From Cupriavidus agavae (GTDB lineage: Bacteria; Pseudomonadota; Gammaproteobacteria; Burkholderiales; Burkholderiaceae), in NCBI RefSeq assembly GCF_004217045.1, contig NZ_SGXM01000001.1, positions 310,001 through 374,000 on the forward strand: a DNA stretch of 64,000 bases, in the 5' to 3' direction. This document shows, piece after piece, positions 37,362 to 46,370 of the stretch; position 1 is the first letter of the stretch, and the number at the start of each line of letters is the position of its first letter. The notes below the pieces were generated by a model. The model was not told where the DNA came from. It did no database searches and was given only the letters and a program-made list of their open reading frames with translations. A program made the translations under genes and the position numbers.

Positions 37362-38426
37362 TTGTCGCACATTCTTGTCACAGGCGGGGCTGGGTTCATC
37401 GGGGCGAATTTCGTCCTCGACTGGCTGTCCCAGCCGGGCGCAGACAGCGTTGTCAACGTAGACAAGCTGACTTATGCCGGCAATCTGAAGACGCTCGCCT
37501 CGCTCGACGGCGATAGCCGGCACCTGTTTTCCCAGACCGACATCTGCGACCGCGCCGCCCTGGACCGTCTGCTGGCCGAACACACGCCGCGCGCCGTGGT
37601 GCATTTTGCCGCCGAGAGCCACGTAGACCGCTCCATCCATGGACCGGGCGACTTCATCCAGACCAATATCGTCGGCACTTTCACGCTGCTCGAGGCCGTG
37701 CGCGCCTACTGGAACGGCCTGGACGCCGAAGCGAAGGCCAACTTCCGGTTCCTGCACGTCTCCACGGACGAGGTCTTCGGCTCGCTCGGACCGTCGGACC
37801 CGCAGTTTTCGGAAACCACCGCCTACGCGCCCAACAGCCCGTATTCGGCCTCGAAGGCCGCGTCCGACCACCTGGTGCGCGCCTACCACCACACGTACGG
37901 GCTGCCCGTCGTCACGACGAACTGCTCGAACAACTACGGCCCGTATCACTTCCCCGAGAAGCTGATCCCGCTGATGATCACCAATGCCCTAGCCGGCAAG
38001 CCGCTGCCGGTGTACGGCGACGGCCAGAATGTCCGCGACTGGCTCTACGTGCGCGATCACTGCAGCGCGATCCGCGAGGTGCTGGCAAAGGGCCGGCTCG
38101 GCGAGACGTACAACGTGGGCGGCTGGAACGAGAAGTCGAATCTCGACGTCGTGCACACGCTTTGCGACCTGCTCGACGAACTGAGCCCGAAGACAGCCGG
38201 TTCCTACCGTGACCAGATCACGTTCGTGAAGGACCGCCCGGGCCATGATCGGCGGTACGCCATCGACGCCCGCAAGCTCGAGCGCGAACTTGGCTGGAAG
38301 CCGGCGGAAACCTTCGAGACCGGCCTGCGCAAGACCGTGCAGTGGTACCTCGACAACCAGGCGTGGGTGCAGGACGTGATCTCGGGGGATTATCGGAACT
38401 GGGTGGCGAAGCAATATGCAGCCTAA
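37362..38426 (+). CDS. rfbB: dTDP-glucose 4,6-dehydratase
   Basis: Second step of dTDP-L-rhamnose synthesis, turning dTDP-glucose into the 4-keto-6-deoxy sugar with NAD. The 354-residue product starts at TTG ([20 protein letters not shown]) with GGGAG upstream. It has the Rossmann motif [19 protein letters not shown], the catalytic HVSTDEVFG (Asp-Glu pair) and [10 protein letters not shown] (YxxxK), then [17 protein letters not shown]. First gene of the rfbBDAC set; its end overlaps rfbD by 11 nt. Confidence 0.98.
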   Translation: MSHILVTGGAGFIGANFVLDWLSQPGADSVVNVDKLTYAGNLKTLASLDGDSRHLFSQTDICDRAALDRLLAEHTPRAVVHFAAESHVDRSIHGPGDFIQTNIVGTFTLLEAVRAYWNGLDAEAKANFRFLHVSTDEVFGSLGPSDPQFSETTAYAPNSPYSASKAASDHLVRAYHHTYGLPVVTTNCSNNYGPYHFPEKLIPLMITNALAGKPLPVYGDGQNVRDWLYVRDHCSAIREVLAKGRLGETYNVGGWNEKSNLDVVHTLCDLLDELSPKTAGSYRDQITFVKDRPGHDRRYAIDARKLERELGWKPAETFETGLRKTVQWYLDNQAWVQDVISGDYRNWVAKQYAA

Positions 38427-39333
38427 GGCGTCGACCCTCCCCACAATCCTTGTAACAGGAAGCAACGGCCAGGTTGGTTTCGAATTGCGCCGCAGCCTGG
38501 CGCCACTCGGACGCGTGGTGGCGCTGGATCGGACGCAATGTGATCTGTCGAATCCGGACGCGGTACGCGAAGTGCTTCGCAGCGTGCGTCCGGCGGTAAT
38601 CGTCAACGCCGGCGCCTACACGGCCGTCGACAAGGCGGAAACCGAGCGGGACCTGGCGTTCGCCATCAATGGTACGGCGCCGGGCGTCATGGCCGAAGTG
38701 GCGCGAGAAACGGAAAGCCTGCTCGTCCATTATTCGACGGATTACGTTTTCGCCGGCGAAGGGAGCGCGCCTTACACGGAAGCCGATGCGGTGGGCCCGC
38801 TCTCGGTCTACGGCCAGAGCAAGCTGGCGGGCGAGGAGGCAATTGCTGCTGCCGGCGCCCAGGCCATCGTGCTCCGTACCTGCTGGGTAGCGGGCGCGCA
38901 TGGCGGCAATTTCGCCAAGACCATGCTCAAACTCGGTCGCGAGCGCGATAGCCTGCGAGTCATCGCAGACCAGTTTGGCGCGCCGACGACGGCGGCATTG
39001 ATCGCGGATGTGACCGCGCAGATCGTGAGCCGCGCCTGGCTGCATGGCAACCGTGCGGCGTTTCCCGTCGGGGTCTATCACCTTGCGGCTTCCGGCGAGA
39101 CCTCGTGGCATGGCTATGCAACGGAAGTCCTGCGCTACGCCGCCAGCAAGGGCGTCAACCTGAAGGTCGACCCGGCTGCCATCGAGGCCATTCCTGCCAC
39201 GGCCTATCCGCTGCCGGCGCCCCGGCCTTCCAATTCGCGGTTGGACACGCGCAAGCTGCGCGAAACGTTCGACATCCATCTTCCGGACTGGCGAGAGGGG
39301 GTTCACCACCTGCTCGACCAGATCATTTCCTGA
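38416..39333 (+). CDS. rfbD: dTDP-4-dehydrorhamnose reductase
   Basis: Last step of dTDP-L-rhamnose synthesis, NAD(P)H-dependent. The 305-residue SDR protein has [16 protein letters not shown] (about 12-27), [21 protein letters not shown], the YxxxK motif in [13 protein letters not shown] and VLRTCWVAG. The ATG lies within rfbB's last codons. The extra residues [10 protein letters not shown] before the Rossmann strand are normal. Order B-D-A-C is common in proteobacterial rhamnose clusters. Confidence 0.97.
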   Translation: MQPKASTLPTILVTGSNGQVGFELRRSLAPLGRVVALDRTQCDLSNPDAVREVLRSVRPAVIVNAGAYTAVDKAETERDLAFAINGTAPGVMAEVARETESLLVHYSTDYVFAGEGSAPYTEADAVGPLSVYGQSKLAGEEAIAAAGAQAIVLRTCWVAGAHGGNFAKTMLKLGRERDSLRVIADQFGAPTTAALIADVTAQIVSRAWLHGNRAAFPVGVYHLAASGETSWHGYATEVLRYAASKGVNLKVDPAAIEAIPATAYPLPAPRPSNSRLDTRKLRETFDIHLPDWREGVHHLLDQIIS

Positions 39334-39341
39334 CATCGCCC

Positions 39342-40220
39342 ATGCGTAAAGGCATTATCCTGGCCGGGGGCTCCGGGACGCGGCTGTATCCGATTACCCG
39401 ATCGGTATCGAAACAGCTGCTTCCGGTGTACGACAAGCCAATGATCTACTATCCCTTGTCCACGCTCATGCTGGCAGGGATTCGTGACATCCTTATTATT
39501 TCCACTCCGGAAGATACACCGCGCTTCGCCGAGATGCTCGGCGACGGCAGCAACTGGGGTGTGAATCTGCAGTATGCCGTGCAGCCGTCGCCGGACGGCC
39601 TGGCGCAGGCATTCGTCATTGGCCGCGATTTCGTGGGCAACGACCCCTCCACGCTGATCCTGGGCGACAACATCTTCCACGGGCACGACCTCGTGGCCCA
39701 GCTGCACCGGGCGTCTGACAAGGACGAGGGCGCAACGGTATTCGCCTACCATGTGCACGATCCCGAGCGCTATGGCGTCGTGGAATTCGATGCCGATTTT
39801 CGTGCGCTGTCGCTCGAGGAAAAGCCTGCGCAACCGCGCTCGAATTATGCGGTTACCGGCCTGTATTTCTACGACAACCAGGTATGCGACATTGCAGCTG
39901 AGATAAAGCCCTCCGCGCGCGGCGAGCTGGAAATCACCGATGTCAACAAGCATTATCTGGAGCAGGCGCAGCTCGAGGTGGAAATCATGGGGCGCGGTTA
40001 TGCGTGGCTCGACACGGGCACGCATGATTCACTGCTGGAAGCGGCAACGTTCATTGCTACCCTGCAGAACCGGCAGGGCCTGATGGTCGCGTGTCCGGAA
40101 GAAATTGCCTACCGCAGCAAGTGGATCAGCGCCGAACAGGTTGAAGCGCTGGCCCAGCCCTTGTTGAAAAACGGCTACGGCAAATACTTGCAGCAGATTA
40201 TCTCGGGAGCAATCAAGTGA
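39342..40220 (+). CDS. rfbA: Glucose-1-phosphate thymidylyltransferase
   Basis: First step of the rhamnose pathway: dTTP plus glucose-1-phosphate to dTDP-glucose. The 292-residue product begins [20 protein letters not shown] (nucleotide-binding loop GGSGTRL), followed by [19 protein letters not shown] and [12 protein letters not shown] with the catalytic Asp. Later come [20 protein letters not shown] and [13 protein letters not shown]. Starts 9 nt after rfbD. Its last bases overlap the rfbC start (GTGA). Length and motifs are standard. Confidence 0.98.
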   Translation: MRKGIILAGGSGTRLYPITRSVSKQLLPVYDKPMIYYPLSTLMLAGIRDILIISTPEDTPRFAEMLGDGSNWGVNLQYAVQPSPDGLAQAFVIGRDFVGNDPSTLILGDNIFHGHDLVAQLHRASDKDEGATVFAYHVHDPERYGVVEFDADFRALSLEEKPAQPRSNYAVTGLYFYDNQVCDIAAEIKPSARGELEITDVNKHYLEQAQLEVEIMGRGYAWLDTGTHDSLLEAATFIATLQNRQGLMVACPEEIAYRSKWISAEQVEALAQPLLKNGYGKYLQQIISGAIK

Positions 40221-40762
40221 AGGCAATTCCAACCGCGCTGCCCGAGGTGATGATTCTCGAACCCAAGGTGTTCGGGGACGATCGCGGATTCTTCTTCGAG
40301 AGTTTCCAGGCCAAGGGTTTTCAGGAGGCCACCGGCGTGGATGGCCACTTCGTCCAGGATAATCATTCGCGTTCGGTGGGTAATGTCCTGCGCGGCCTGC
40401 ATTTCCAGGTCGAGCATCCGCAGGGCAAGCTGGTGCGCGTGGTGGCCGGCGAGATTTTTGACGTCGCCGTCGATATCCGCAAGGGCTCGCCGAATTTCGG
40501 CAAATGGGTGGGCGTGGCGCTTTCCGCGGAGAACAAGCGCCAGTTGTGGGTGCCAGCAGGCTTCGCGCACGGCTTTGTCGTGACGTCGGCGCACGCGGAG
40601 GTTCTCTACAAGACCACCGACTACTGGTATCCGGAACACGAGCGCAGCCTGGCCTGGAACGATCCGGAAATCGCCATCGAATGGCCCATCAGCGGTGAGC
40701 CGGTTCTTTCTGCCAAGGACCAGGTGGGGATGTCGCTCGCCCAGTGGCGGGACCAGCTGTGA
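40217..40762 (+). CDS. rfbC: dTDP-4-dehydrorhamnose 3,5-epimerase
   Basis: Third step of dTDP-L-rhamnose synthesis. The 181-residue cupin-fold protein uses a GTG start overlapping rfbA. Active-site elements include [37 protein letters not shown] (His of the catalytic dyad), [18 protein letters not shown] and [13 protein letters not shown]. Its stop overlaps the wzm GTG by 3 nt, linking sugar supply to the export genes. Confidence 0.97.
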   Translation: MKAIPTALPEVMILEPKVFGDDRGFFFESFQAKGFQEATGVDGHFVQDNHSRSVGNVLRGLHFQVEHPQGKLVRVVAGEIFDVAVDIRKGSPNFGKWVGVALSAENKRQLWVPAGFAHGFVVTSAHAEVLYKTTDYWYPEHERSLAWNDPEIAIEWPISGEPVLSAKDQVGMSLAQWRDQL

Positions 40763-41589
40763 GCAGAACGGGGATGGCGGTACTGTCGGATTTCGGAGGG
40801 CCCTTCGGCGCCCTGCTTCGCCATCGCGGGCTGGTCTACCAGCTCACGCGGCGCGAAGTGGTGGGCCGGTACCGGGGATCGGTCATGGGACTGCTCTGGT
40901 CCCTGTTCCACCCGGTGCTGATGCTGTCGGTGTACACCTTTGTCTTCGGACACGTATTCAAGTCCCGCTGGGGCAGCGGTTTCGGTTCCACGACGAGCTT
41001 CGCGCTGATGGCGTTTGCCGGCATGATCGTCTACGGCCTTTTTTCGGAATGCGTGACGCGTGCGCCCGGCCTGATCGTGGGCAATGCCAATTTTGTCAAA
41101 CGCGTGGTGTTTCCGTTGGAACTGCTGCCCTGGGTAACGCTGTTCGCGGCCATGTTCCACGCACTGATCGGGCTGGCCGTGCTGATCCTGTTCAGCATTT
41201 TCCTGGGCAATATGCCCACCCTGACCATGCTGTTCTTTCCGCTGGTGCTGCTTCCCTTCGCATGCTTCGTGGTAGGCGCGACGTGGGCATTGGCGGCGCT
41301 GGGCGTGTATCTGCGGGATCTGGCGCAAGTCACCGGCGTTGCGGTGACGGTGGCCATGTTCCTGTCCCCGATGTTTTATCCGGTATCGGCGTTGCCGGCT
41401 GCGCTGCAGAGCGTGATGCAGTTCAATCCACTCACTTTTCCGATGGAACAGTTGCGGGCCGTCATGATCATGGGACAGTTCCCCGATTGGCGCGGCCTGG
41501 CTGTCTACACCTGCTGCGCGGTGGTGGCGGCCTGGGTGGGCTTTACCATGTTCCAGCGCTTGCGACGAGGCTTTGCCGATGTGCTCTGA
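40759..41589 (+). CDS. wzm: Polysaccharide ABC exporter, membrane subunit (Wzm-like)
   Basis: ABC-2 type permease exporting a lipid-linked O-polysaccharide across the inner membrane. The 276-residue product has an N-terminal amphipathic region with LVYQLTRREVVGRYRGSVMG, typical of the family. Six membrane segments follow, including LLWSLFHPVLMLSVYTFVFG and FLSPMFYPVSALP. GTG 40759 is chosen because it overlaps the rfbC stop; an in-frame ATG lies five codons on. It overlaps wzt by 11 nt. Confidence 0.93.
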   Translation: MSRTGMAVLSDFGGPFGALLRHRGLVYQLTRREVVGRYRGSVMGLLWSLFHPVLMLSVYTFVFGHVFKSRWGSGFGSTTSFALMAFAGMIVYGLFSECVTRAPGLIVGNANFVKRVVFPLELLPWVTLFAAMFHALIGLAVLILFSIFLGNMPTLTMLFFPLVLLPFACFVVGATWALAALGVYLRDLAQVTGVAVTVAMFLSPMFYPVSALPAALQSVMQFNPLTFPMEQLRAVMIMGQFPDWRGLAVYTCCAVVAAWVGFTMFQRLRRGFADVL

Positions 41590-42871
41590 CGTTGTGATCC
41601 GCGCGGAGGGCCTGGGGAAATGCTTCCGCATCTATGACAAGCCGCGCGATCGTCTGATGCAGGCCGTGCGGGGCCGGCTGGCCCGTCTGGGCGGCGGCCC
41701 GGCGCCCCGGCTCTACCGCGAGCATTGGGCCCTGCGGGATATTTCCTTCGAGATTCGCAAGGGCGAGTGCATCGGGTTTCTCGGGCGCAACGGCTCCGGC
41801 AAGTCGACACTGCTGCAGATCATCTGCGGAACGCTGGCCGAGACGAACGGCGCTGTCAACGTGGAAGGGCGCATTGCCGCGTTGCTCGAACTGGGGGCGG
41901 GGTTCAATGTGGAGTTCAGCGGACGGGAGAACGTCTACCTGAATGCGGCGATCCTGGGCCTGTCACGGGCCGAGATCGACGCCGTGTTTCCCCAGATCGA
42001 GGCGTTCGCGGAGATCGGCGATTTCATCGACCAGCCCGTCAAGACCTATTCCAGCGGGATGTTCGTGCGCCTGGCGTTTTCTGTGGCCGTCCATGTGCAT
42101 CCGCAACTGCTCGTCGTCGATGAGGCGCTGGCCGTGGGCGACGCGCGGTTCCAGTCGAAATGCCTGGATCGCATCAAGGCGCTGAAGGCCGACGGCGCGA
42201 CGATTCTGTTCGTCAGCCATGACGTCGGGGCGGTTCGCACGCTATGCGACCGTGCGATCTGGCTGGACAAGGGCGAGAAGCGCCTGGAGGGCGACGTACT
42301 GAGCGTCACCGCGGCCTACATGAAGTTCCTGTTCGATGACGAGGAACCCGAGGCCGGGCCGGCGGGCGGGAACAAGGCTGCGCCGCCGCGTCACAAGCAG
42401 GCCATCGCACATTGGGGCGAAGCCCAGGGAAGTATCCTGGAAACCACTCTTGTCGATGGAGCGGGCGAGGCGATGTCCGTGGTCCAGGGCGGCGAGGATT
42501 TCACGGTCCGCATCCGCTGCAGCCTGCCATCCGATGTCGACGTGACCTCCGTCAGCATCGCGTGGTCCATCAAGAACCTCGCTGGCTCGGATCTGATCGT
42601 CGCCACCACGTGGGACAACGGATTCCGTTTCGAACCTGGCATGGACGGTGAAGTTCTGGCGGAATTCCGGCTGAACAACCACCTTGCCCCAGGTAGCTAC
42701 ATGCTCGCGGTTGCACTGGAAGACAAAGCCAGTGCGACGGTCCGGTATCTGGAATATATCGAAGGCAGCTTGTATTTTTCGTCGATCTGGCCTGGAACCG
42801 TGCATGGCATGTTCGTACCGCACGTGAAGCAGGCCATATCCATCAATTCGCAAATAGTTGCCACCCTGTGA
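41579..42871 (+). CDS. wzt: Polysaccharide ABC exporter, ATPase with C-terminal substrate-binding domain (Wzt-like)
   Basis: ATPase partner of Wzm. Of 430 residues, the first 245 or so are the nucleotide-binding domain: Walker A GFLGRNGSGKST (about 66-77), a signature replaced by the polysaccharide-exporter form TYSSGMFVRLAFSVA (about 156), and Walker B LLVVDEALAVGD. Residues of about 270-430 form a beta-sandwich like the Wzt carbohydrate-binding domain, which in Escherichia O8/O9a reads the modified non-reducing end of the chain. That suggests chain length is set by terminal modification, and the methyltransferase domain encoded next door is a candidate modifier (inferred). A TTG two codons upstream is an alternative start. 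Confidence 0.93.
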   Translation: MCSDVVIRAEGLGKCFRIYDKPRDRLMQAVRGRLARLGGGPAPRLYREHWALRDISFEIRKGECIGFLGRNGSGKSTLLQIICGTLAETNGAVNVEGRIAALLELGAGFNVEFSGRENVYLNAAILGLSRAEIDAVFPQIEAFAEIGDFIDQPVKTYSSGMFVRLAFSVAVHVHPQLLVVDEALAVGDARFQSKCLDRIKALKADGATILFVSHDVGAVRTLCDRAIWLDKGEKRLEGDVLSVTAAYMKFLFDDEEPEAGPAGGNKAAPPRHKQAIAHWGEAQGSILETTLVDGAGEAMSVVQGGEDFTVRIRCSLPSDVDVTSVSIAWSIKNLAGSDLIVATTWDNGFRFEPGMDGEVLAEFRLNNHLAPGSYMLAVALEDKASATVRYLEYIEGSLYFSSIWPGTVHGMFVPHVKQAISINSQIVATL

Positions 42872-45800
42872 TGGACTCTGAAATCAACAGCAAGAGTTAT
42901 TGGGACAATCGCTTCGAGAGCGATTGGGCCGAAGCGTCTGGACGCGAGCAAACGACTTTCTTCTGCGAGCTTGCTGTCAGGCATATGCCCGTGTGGCTCA
43001 AGCGCGCGATCCGCGAGGAAAACCTGACGGTCTGCGATTGGGGCTGCGCCGAAGGCGACGGCACGCGGGTCCTGGCCGAGGCACTGACGCCAGCGAAAGT
43101 GGTGGGGGTCGATTTCTCCGATGCGGCCATCCGCAAGGCCGCCGCGCACTATCCGGGCGTGGAGTTCCGCACGGCCGATTACCTGGCCGATCACGCGGCG
43201 TCCGACGACAAGTTCGACGTCGTGTTCACGTCCAACACGCTGGAGCACTTCGACAATCCGTTCGGGGTGCTGCAGAAGCTGACGCCGCGCATCGGCCAGT
43301 GGCTGGTCATGCTCGTACCTTACCGCGAGTACGAGCGGATTTCGGAGCACGAGTTCACGTTCGAGTTTTCCAACACCCCGCTGCAGTTGCCCGACGGCAT
43401 GGTGCTGGCGCACGCCGAACTCATGGACGTGAGCGATCATCAGCCCTGCTACTGGCCCGGCGAGCAGATGCTGCTCGTCTATGGGCGTCCAGAGGCCGTG
43501 GCACGCCACAAGCTTACCCTCGCCGAAAGCGTGCTGACCTGCGCCACGGTGCACCGCCAGCATGACGGCGACGTCGGCCTCCAGCGCGAGCTGCGCTCGG
43601 ATGCCGAGGCGGTCGCCGCCCGGCTGGACGCCGTCACGTCGCGGCTGAAGAATGTCCTGGCCGAGCGCGATGCACTGCGCCAGGCCCGGATCCAGCTGGA
43701 TGCCGAATGGGCCGCGACGCAGCGCGAGCTGTCGAAAACCGACGAGCTGCGCCGCAACGCGGTCACGCTGCTGGAACAGCGCGACAAGGACATTGCGATG
43801 ATCTACGCATCGCTGTCCTGGCGCGTGACCAAGCCGCTCCGTTATTTCTGGAGCCCGATCGTGAAGTCGCGCCGCGCCATGGGCCGGGCCCGGCGATTCG
43901 TCGCACGGCAGGGCGGGGTGGTCAACACGGCGCGCAAGCTGGTCGACATGTACCGCCGGGACGGTGCATCGGGCGTGAAGACGGCACTCCGCCGCAAGAT
44001 CGGCGCGCCGCTCGTGAGCGCCGACCGGCCGTACAACCAGGAAGTCCCCGTGCCGCCGCCCGTGGCGCCCGGCGCGGGCGAGGACGTCATCTTCTGGGGC
44101 GTGATCGACTGGCACTTCCGTTTCCAGCGGCCCCAGCAGCTCGCGTTGGGTTTCGCGGCGCGCGGCCATCGGGTCTTCTACGTCAGTGCGCAACTGGTGG
44201 ATGAGCCCACGCCGGGCTTCACCATCGAGCCGATCGCCGGGCAGTCGCTGGTCTACCAGGTATGTTTCCATGCGCGCGGCGCGCAGCCGATCTACAACCA
44301 GTTGCCGCCGGAAGACATCCGCAAGCAGATCCAGTCGGGCGTCAGCGCGTTCGTGCGCTGGGCCGATGCCGAGCGCTACATCACGCTGGTCCAGCATCCG
44401 TTCTGGCTCGATAGCGCCCGCAGCATCCCGCGCAGCCGGATGGTCTACGACTGCATGGACCATCACGAAGGCTTCGGCAATGTTGCGCCGGACATCCTGG
44501 AAGCCGAGAAAGGGCTGATCAGCCAGAGCGATGTGCTGGTCGTCACGTCGGACTGGCTGCGTGACGCATGCCACGGCAAGAGCCGCAATATCTTCACGAT
44601 CCGCAACGCCTGCGACTTCACGCATTTCAACACGCGGCCGGCGGAGCAATACAAGGACCGGAACGGGCGCCAGATCATCGGCTACTACGGGGCCATTGCG
44701 GAGTGGTTCGATGTGGAACTCGTCCGCAAGGTCGCGCTGGCCTTTCCGGAGGCGCTGGTCCTGCTCATCGGCGCGGATACCTGCGATGCACGGGGCAAGC
44801 TTGCCGATGTCGGCAACGTGGAGTTCCTGGGCGAGGTGCCTTACACGAAGCTGCCGTACTACCTGTACGCCTTCGATGTCTGCCTGCTGCCGTTCCGGGT
44901 CATCGATCTGACGCTGGCGACCAACCCCGTCAAGGTGTACGAGTACCTGTGCTCGGGCAAGCCTGTGGTCTCCGTCGATCTGCCCGAGATGCGGCAGTTC
45001 GGGGAACTGGTGCGTACTGCCACCAACGGCGACGATTTCGTCGAACAGTGCCGTCAGGCACTCACGGCGCCTGATGCCCAGGAACTGGTGGACCGCCGCA
45101 TCGCCTTTGCCTCGGACCAGACGTGGCGGCACCGTGCGCTGGAGCTGGAGGAATCGCTGGCCAAGGTCGAGCAGCCTCTCGTCAGCATCGTGGTGCTCAC
45201 GTACAACAATCTGGAGCTGACCCGCAAGTGCCTGGCCAGTATCGATCGCTGCACGCAGGATGTGCGGTACGAGATTGTCATCGTCGACAATGCATCGACC
45301 GATGGCAGCCCCGAGTACCTGCGCTCGTTCGCCGCCGGCCGTGACGATGTGAAGCTGCTGCTCAACACCGACAACAAGGGCTTTGCCGCTGGCAACAACC
45401 AGGGCCTGGCCATGGCCTCCGGTGAGTACCTGGTCATCCTGAACAACGACACCGTGGTGTCGCCGGGCTGGGCCAGCGGGTTCATCCGGCACCTGCGCGC
45501 GGACCCTTCGATCGGATTGATCGGTCCGGTGACCAACAATATCGGCAACGAAGCGAAGATCCAGATCGACTATCCCTCCACCGACGACATGCCGGCGGTG
45601 GCGCGCAAGTACACGGTGGCGCATCTGGGCATGTCGTTCGACATTCGTACGGCGGCCTTCTTCTGCGTGATGATCCCGCGCCCGGTCTATGAAGCCGTGG
45701 GCGGGCTCGACGAGGCGTTCGGACTGGGCTTCTTCGAGGATGACGACTACTGCCGCAGGGTCGAGCAGAACGGTAACCGCTGCGTATGCGCGGAGGATGT

Positions 45801-45933
45801 CTTTGTCCATCATCACCTTTCGGCATCGTTCAGCAAGCTCGGTACCGAGCGGCGTAACGCGTTGATGGAGAAGAACCGGGCCATCTACGAAGCGAAATGG
45901 GGACCATGGTCGCCGCACCGCTACCGTGACTGA
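42871..45933 (+). CDS. Three-domain methyltransferase / GT-B glycosyltransferase / GT2 glycosyltransferase fusion
   Basis: A 1020-residue cytosolic polysaccharide enzyme. Residues of about 1-220 are a class I SAM methyltransferase (TVCDWGCAEGDGTRVLAEAL, then VVFTSNTLEHFDNP). About 230-310 is a coiled-coil-like charged stretch. About 405-745 is a GT-B-type transferase (FWGVIDWHFRFQRPQQLALG, VYDCMDHHEGFGN, GYYGAIAEWFDVELV, EYLCSGKPVV). About 768-1020 is a GT2 domain (VSIVVLTYNN, VDNASTDGSPEYL, LNNDTVVSPGWA, GFFEDDDYCRRVEQN). It follows wzt with TGATG overlap. It could both extend and methyl-cap the chain; sugars and linkages are not predictable. Confidence 0.88.
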   Translation: MDSEINSKSYWDNRFESDWAEASGREQTTFFCELAVRHMPVWLKRAIREENLTVCDWGCAEGDGTRVLAEALTPAKVVGVDFSDAAIRKAAAHYPGVEFRTADYLADHAASDDKFDVVFTSNTLEHFDNPFGVLQKLTPRIGQWLVMLVPYREYERISEHEFTFEFSNTPLQLPDGMVLAHAELMDVSDHQPCYWPGEQMLLVYGRPEAVARHKLTLAESVLTCATVHRQHDGDVGLQRELRSDAEAVAARLDAVTSRLKNVLAERDALRQARIQLDAEWAATQRELSKTDELRRNAVTLLEQRDKDIAMIYASLSWRVTKPLRYFWSPIVKSRRAMGRARRFVARQGGVVNTARKLVDMYRRDGASGVKTALRRKIGAPLVSADRPYNQEVPVPPPVAPGAGEDVIFWGVIDWHFRFQRPQQLALGFAARGHRVFYVSAQLVDEPTPGFTIEPIAGQSLVYQVCFHARGAQPIYNQLPPEDIRKQIQSGVSAFVRWADAERYITLVQHPFWLDSARSIPRSRMVYDCMDHHEGFGNVAPDILEAEKGLISQSDVLVVTSDWLRDACHGKSRNIFTIRNACDFTHFNTRPAEQYKDRNGRQIIGYYGAIAEWFDVELVRKVALAFPEALVLLIGADTCDARGKLADVGNVEFLGEVPYTKLPYYLYAFDVCLLPFRVIDLTLATNPVKVYEYLCSGKPVVSVDLPEMRQFGELVRTATNGDDFVEQCRQALTAPDAQELVDRRIAFASDQTWRHRALELEESLAKVEQPLVSIVVLTYNNLELTRKCLASIDRCTQDVRYEIVIVDNASTDGSPEYLRSFAAGRDDVKLLLNTDNKGFAAGNNQGLAMASGEYLVILNNDTVVSPGWASGFIRHLRADPSIGLIGPVTNNIGNEAKIQIDYPSTDDMPAVARKYTVAHLGMSFDIRTAAFFCVMIPRPVYEAVGGLDEAFGLGFFEDDDYCRRVEQNGNRCVCAEDVFVHHHLSASFSKLGTERRNALMEKNRAIYEAKWGPWSPHRYRD

Positions 45934-46336
45934 CAGGGCGCAGACACGGCATCGATCCGGGATGGCGACGTTTGCGCGTTTTCTCGTCGTCGGTGCTTCT
46001 GCAACCGGTGCCCAGTATCTGGTGCTCTGGGCCGGGGCCGGTGTCTACGGACTGCGGCCGTCGGTGGCTTCCGGCATGGGCTACGTGGTTGGCGCGCTGA
46101 TCAACTACGTCCTCAACTACTTCTTTACCTTCGGCAGCAACCGGTCGCACGTCTCGGCCTTGCCTCGTTTCTACGCCATGGCGCTGATCGGCTGGTGCCT
46201 CAATACGGGCCTCATGCTGTTGTTGGCGGACTGGCTCGGCCTGAACAAGTGGCTGGCGCAAATGCTGGCTACGGCGGTCTGTCTGGGCTGGAATTTCACG
46301 GCTGCGAAACTTTGGGTGTACGCCCCGGTGCGATGA
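45926..46336 (+). CDS. GtrA-like membrane protein (first copy)
   Basis: Small four-helix membrane protein of the GtrA/DPMS-flippase family, proposed to flip polyprenyl-phosphate-linked monosaccharides. The 136-residue product contains FARFLVVGASATGAQYLVLW, GYVVGALINYVLNYFFTF and a C-terminal GWNFTAAKLWVY. GTG 45926 overlaps the preceding gene by 8 nt; ATG 45962 directly before the first helix is an alternative. A second, distinct GtrA lies at 52875. Confidence 0.85.
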   Translation: MTDRAQTRHRSGMATFARFLVVGASATGAQYLVLWAGAGVYGLRPSVASGMGYVVGALINYVLNYFFTFGSNRSHVSALPRFYAMALIGWCLNTGLMLLLADWLGLNKWLAQMLATAVCLGWNFTAAKLWVYAPVR

Positions 46337-46370
46337 CGGCGGGGCGCGCCCTTTCGACAGAGGGGGAAAA

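Noticed and set aside
42697-45918. Open frame of 1073 codons opposite the three-domain glycan enzyme
   Set aside because: No recognisable domains; mirrors the real gene.
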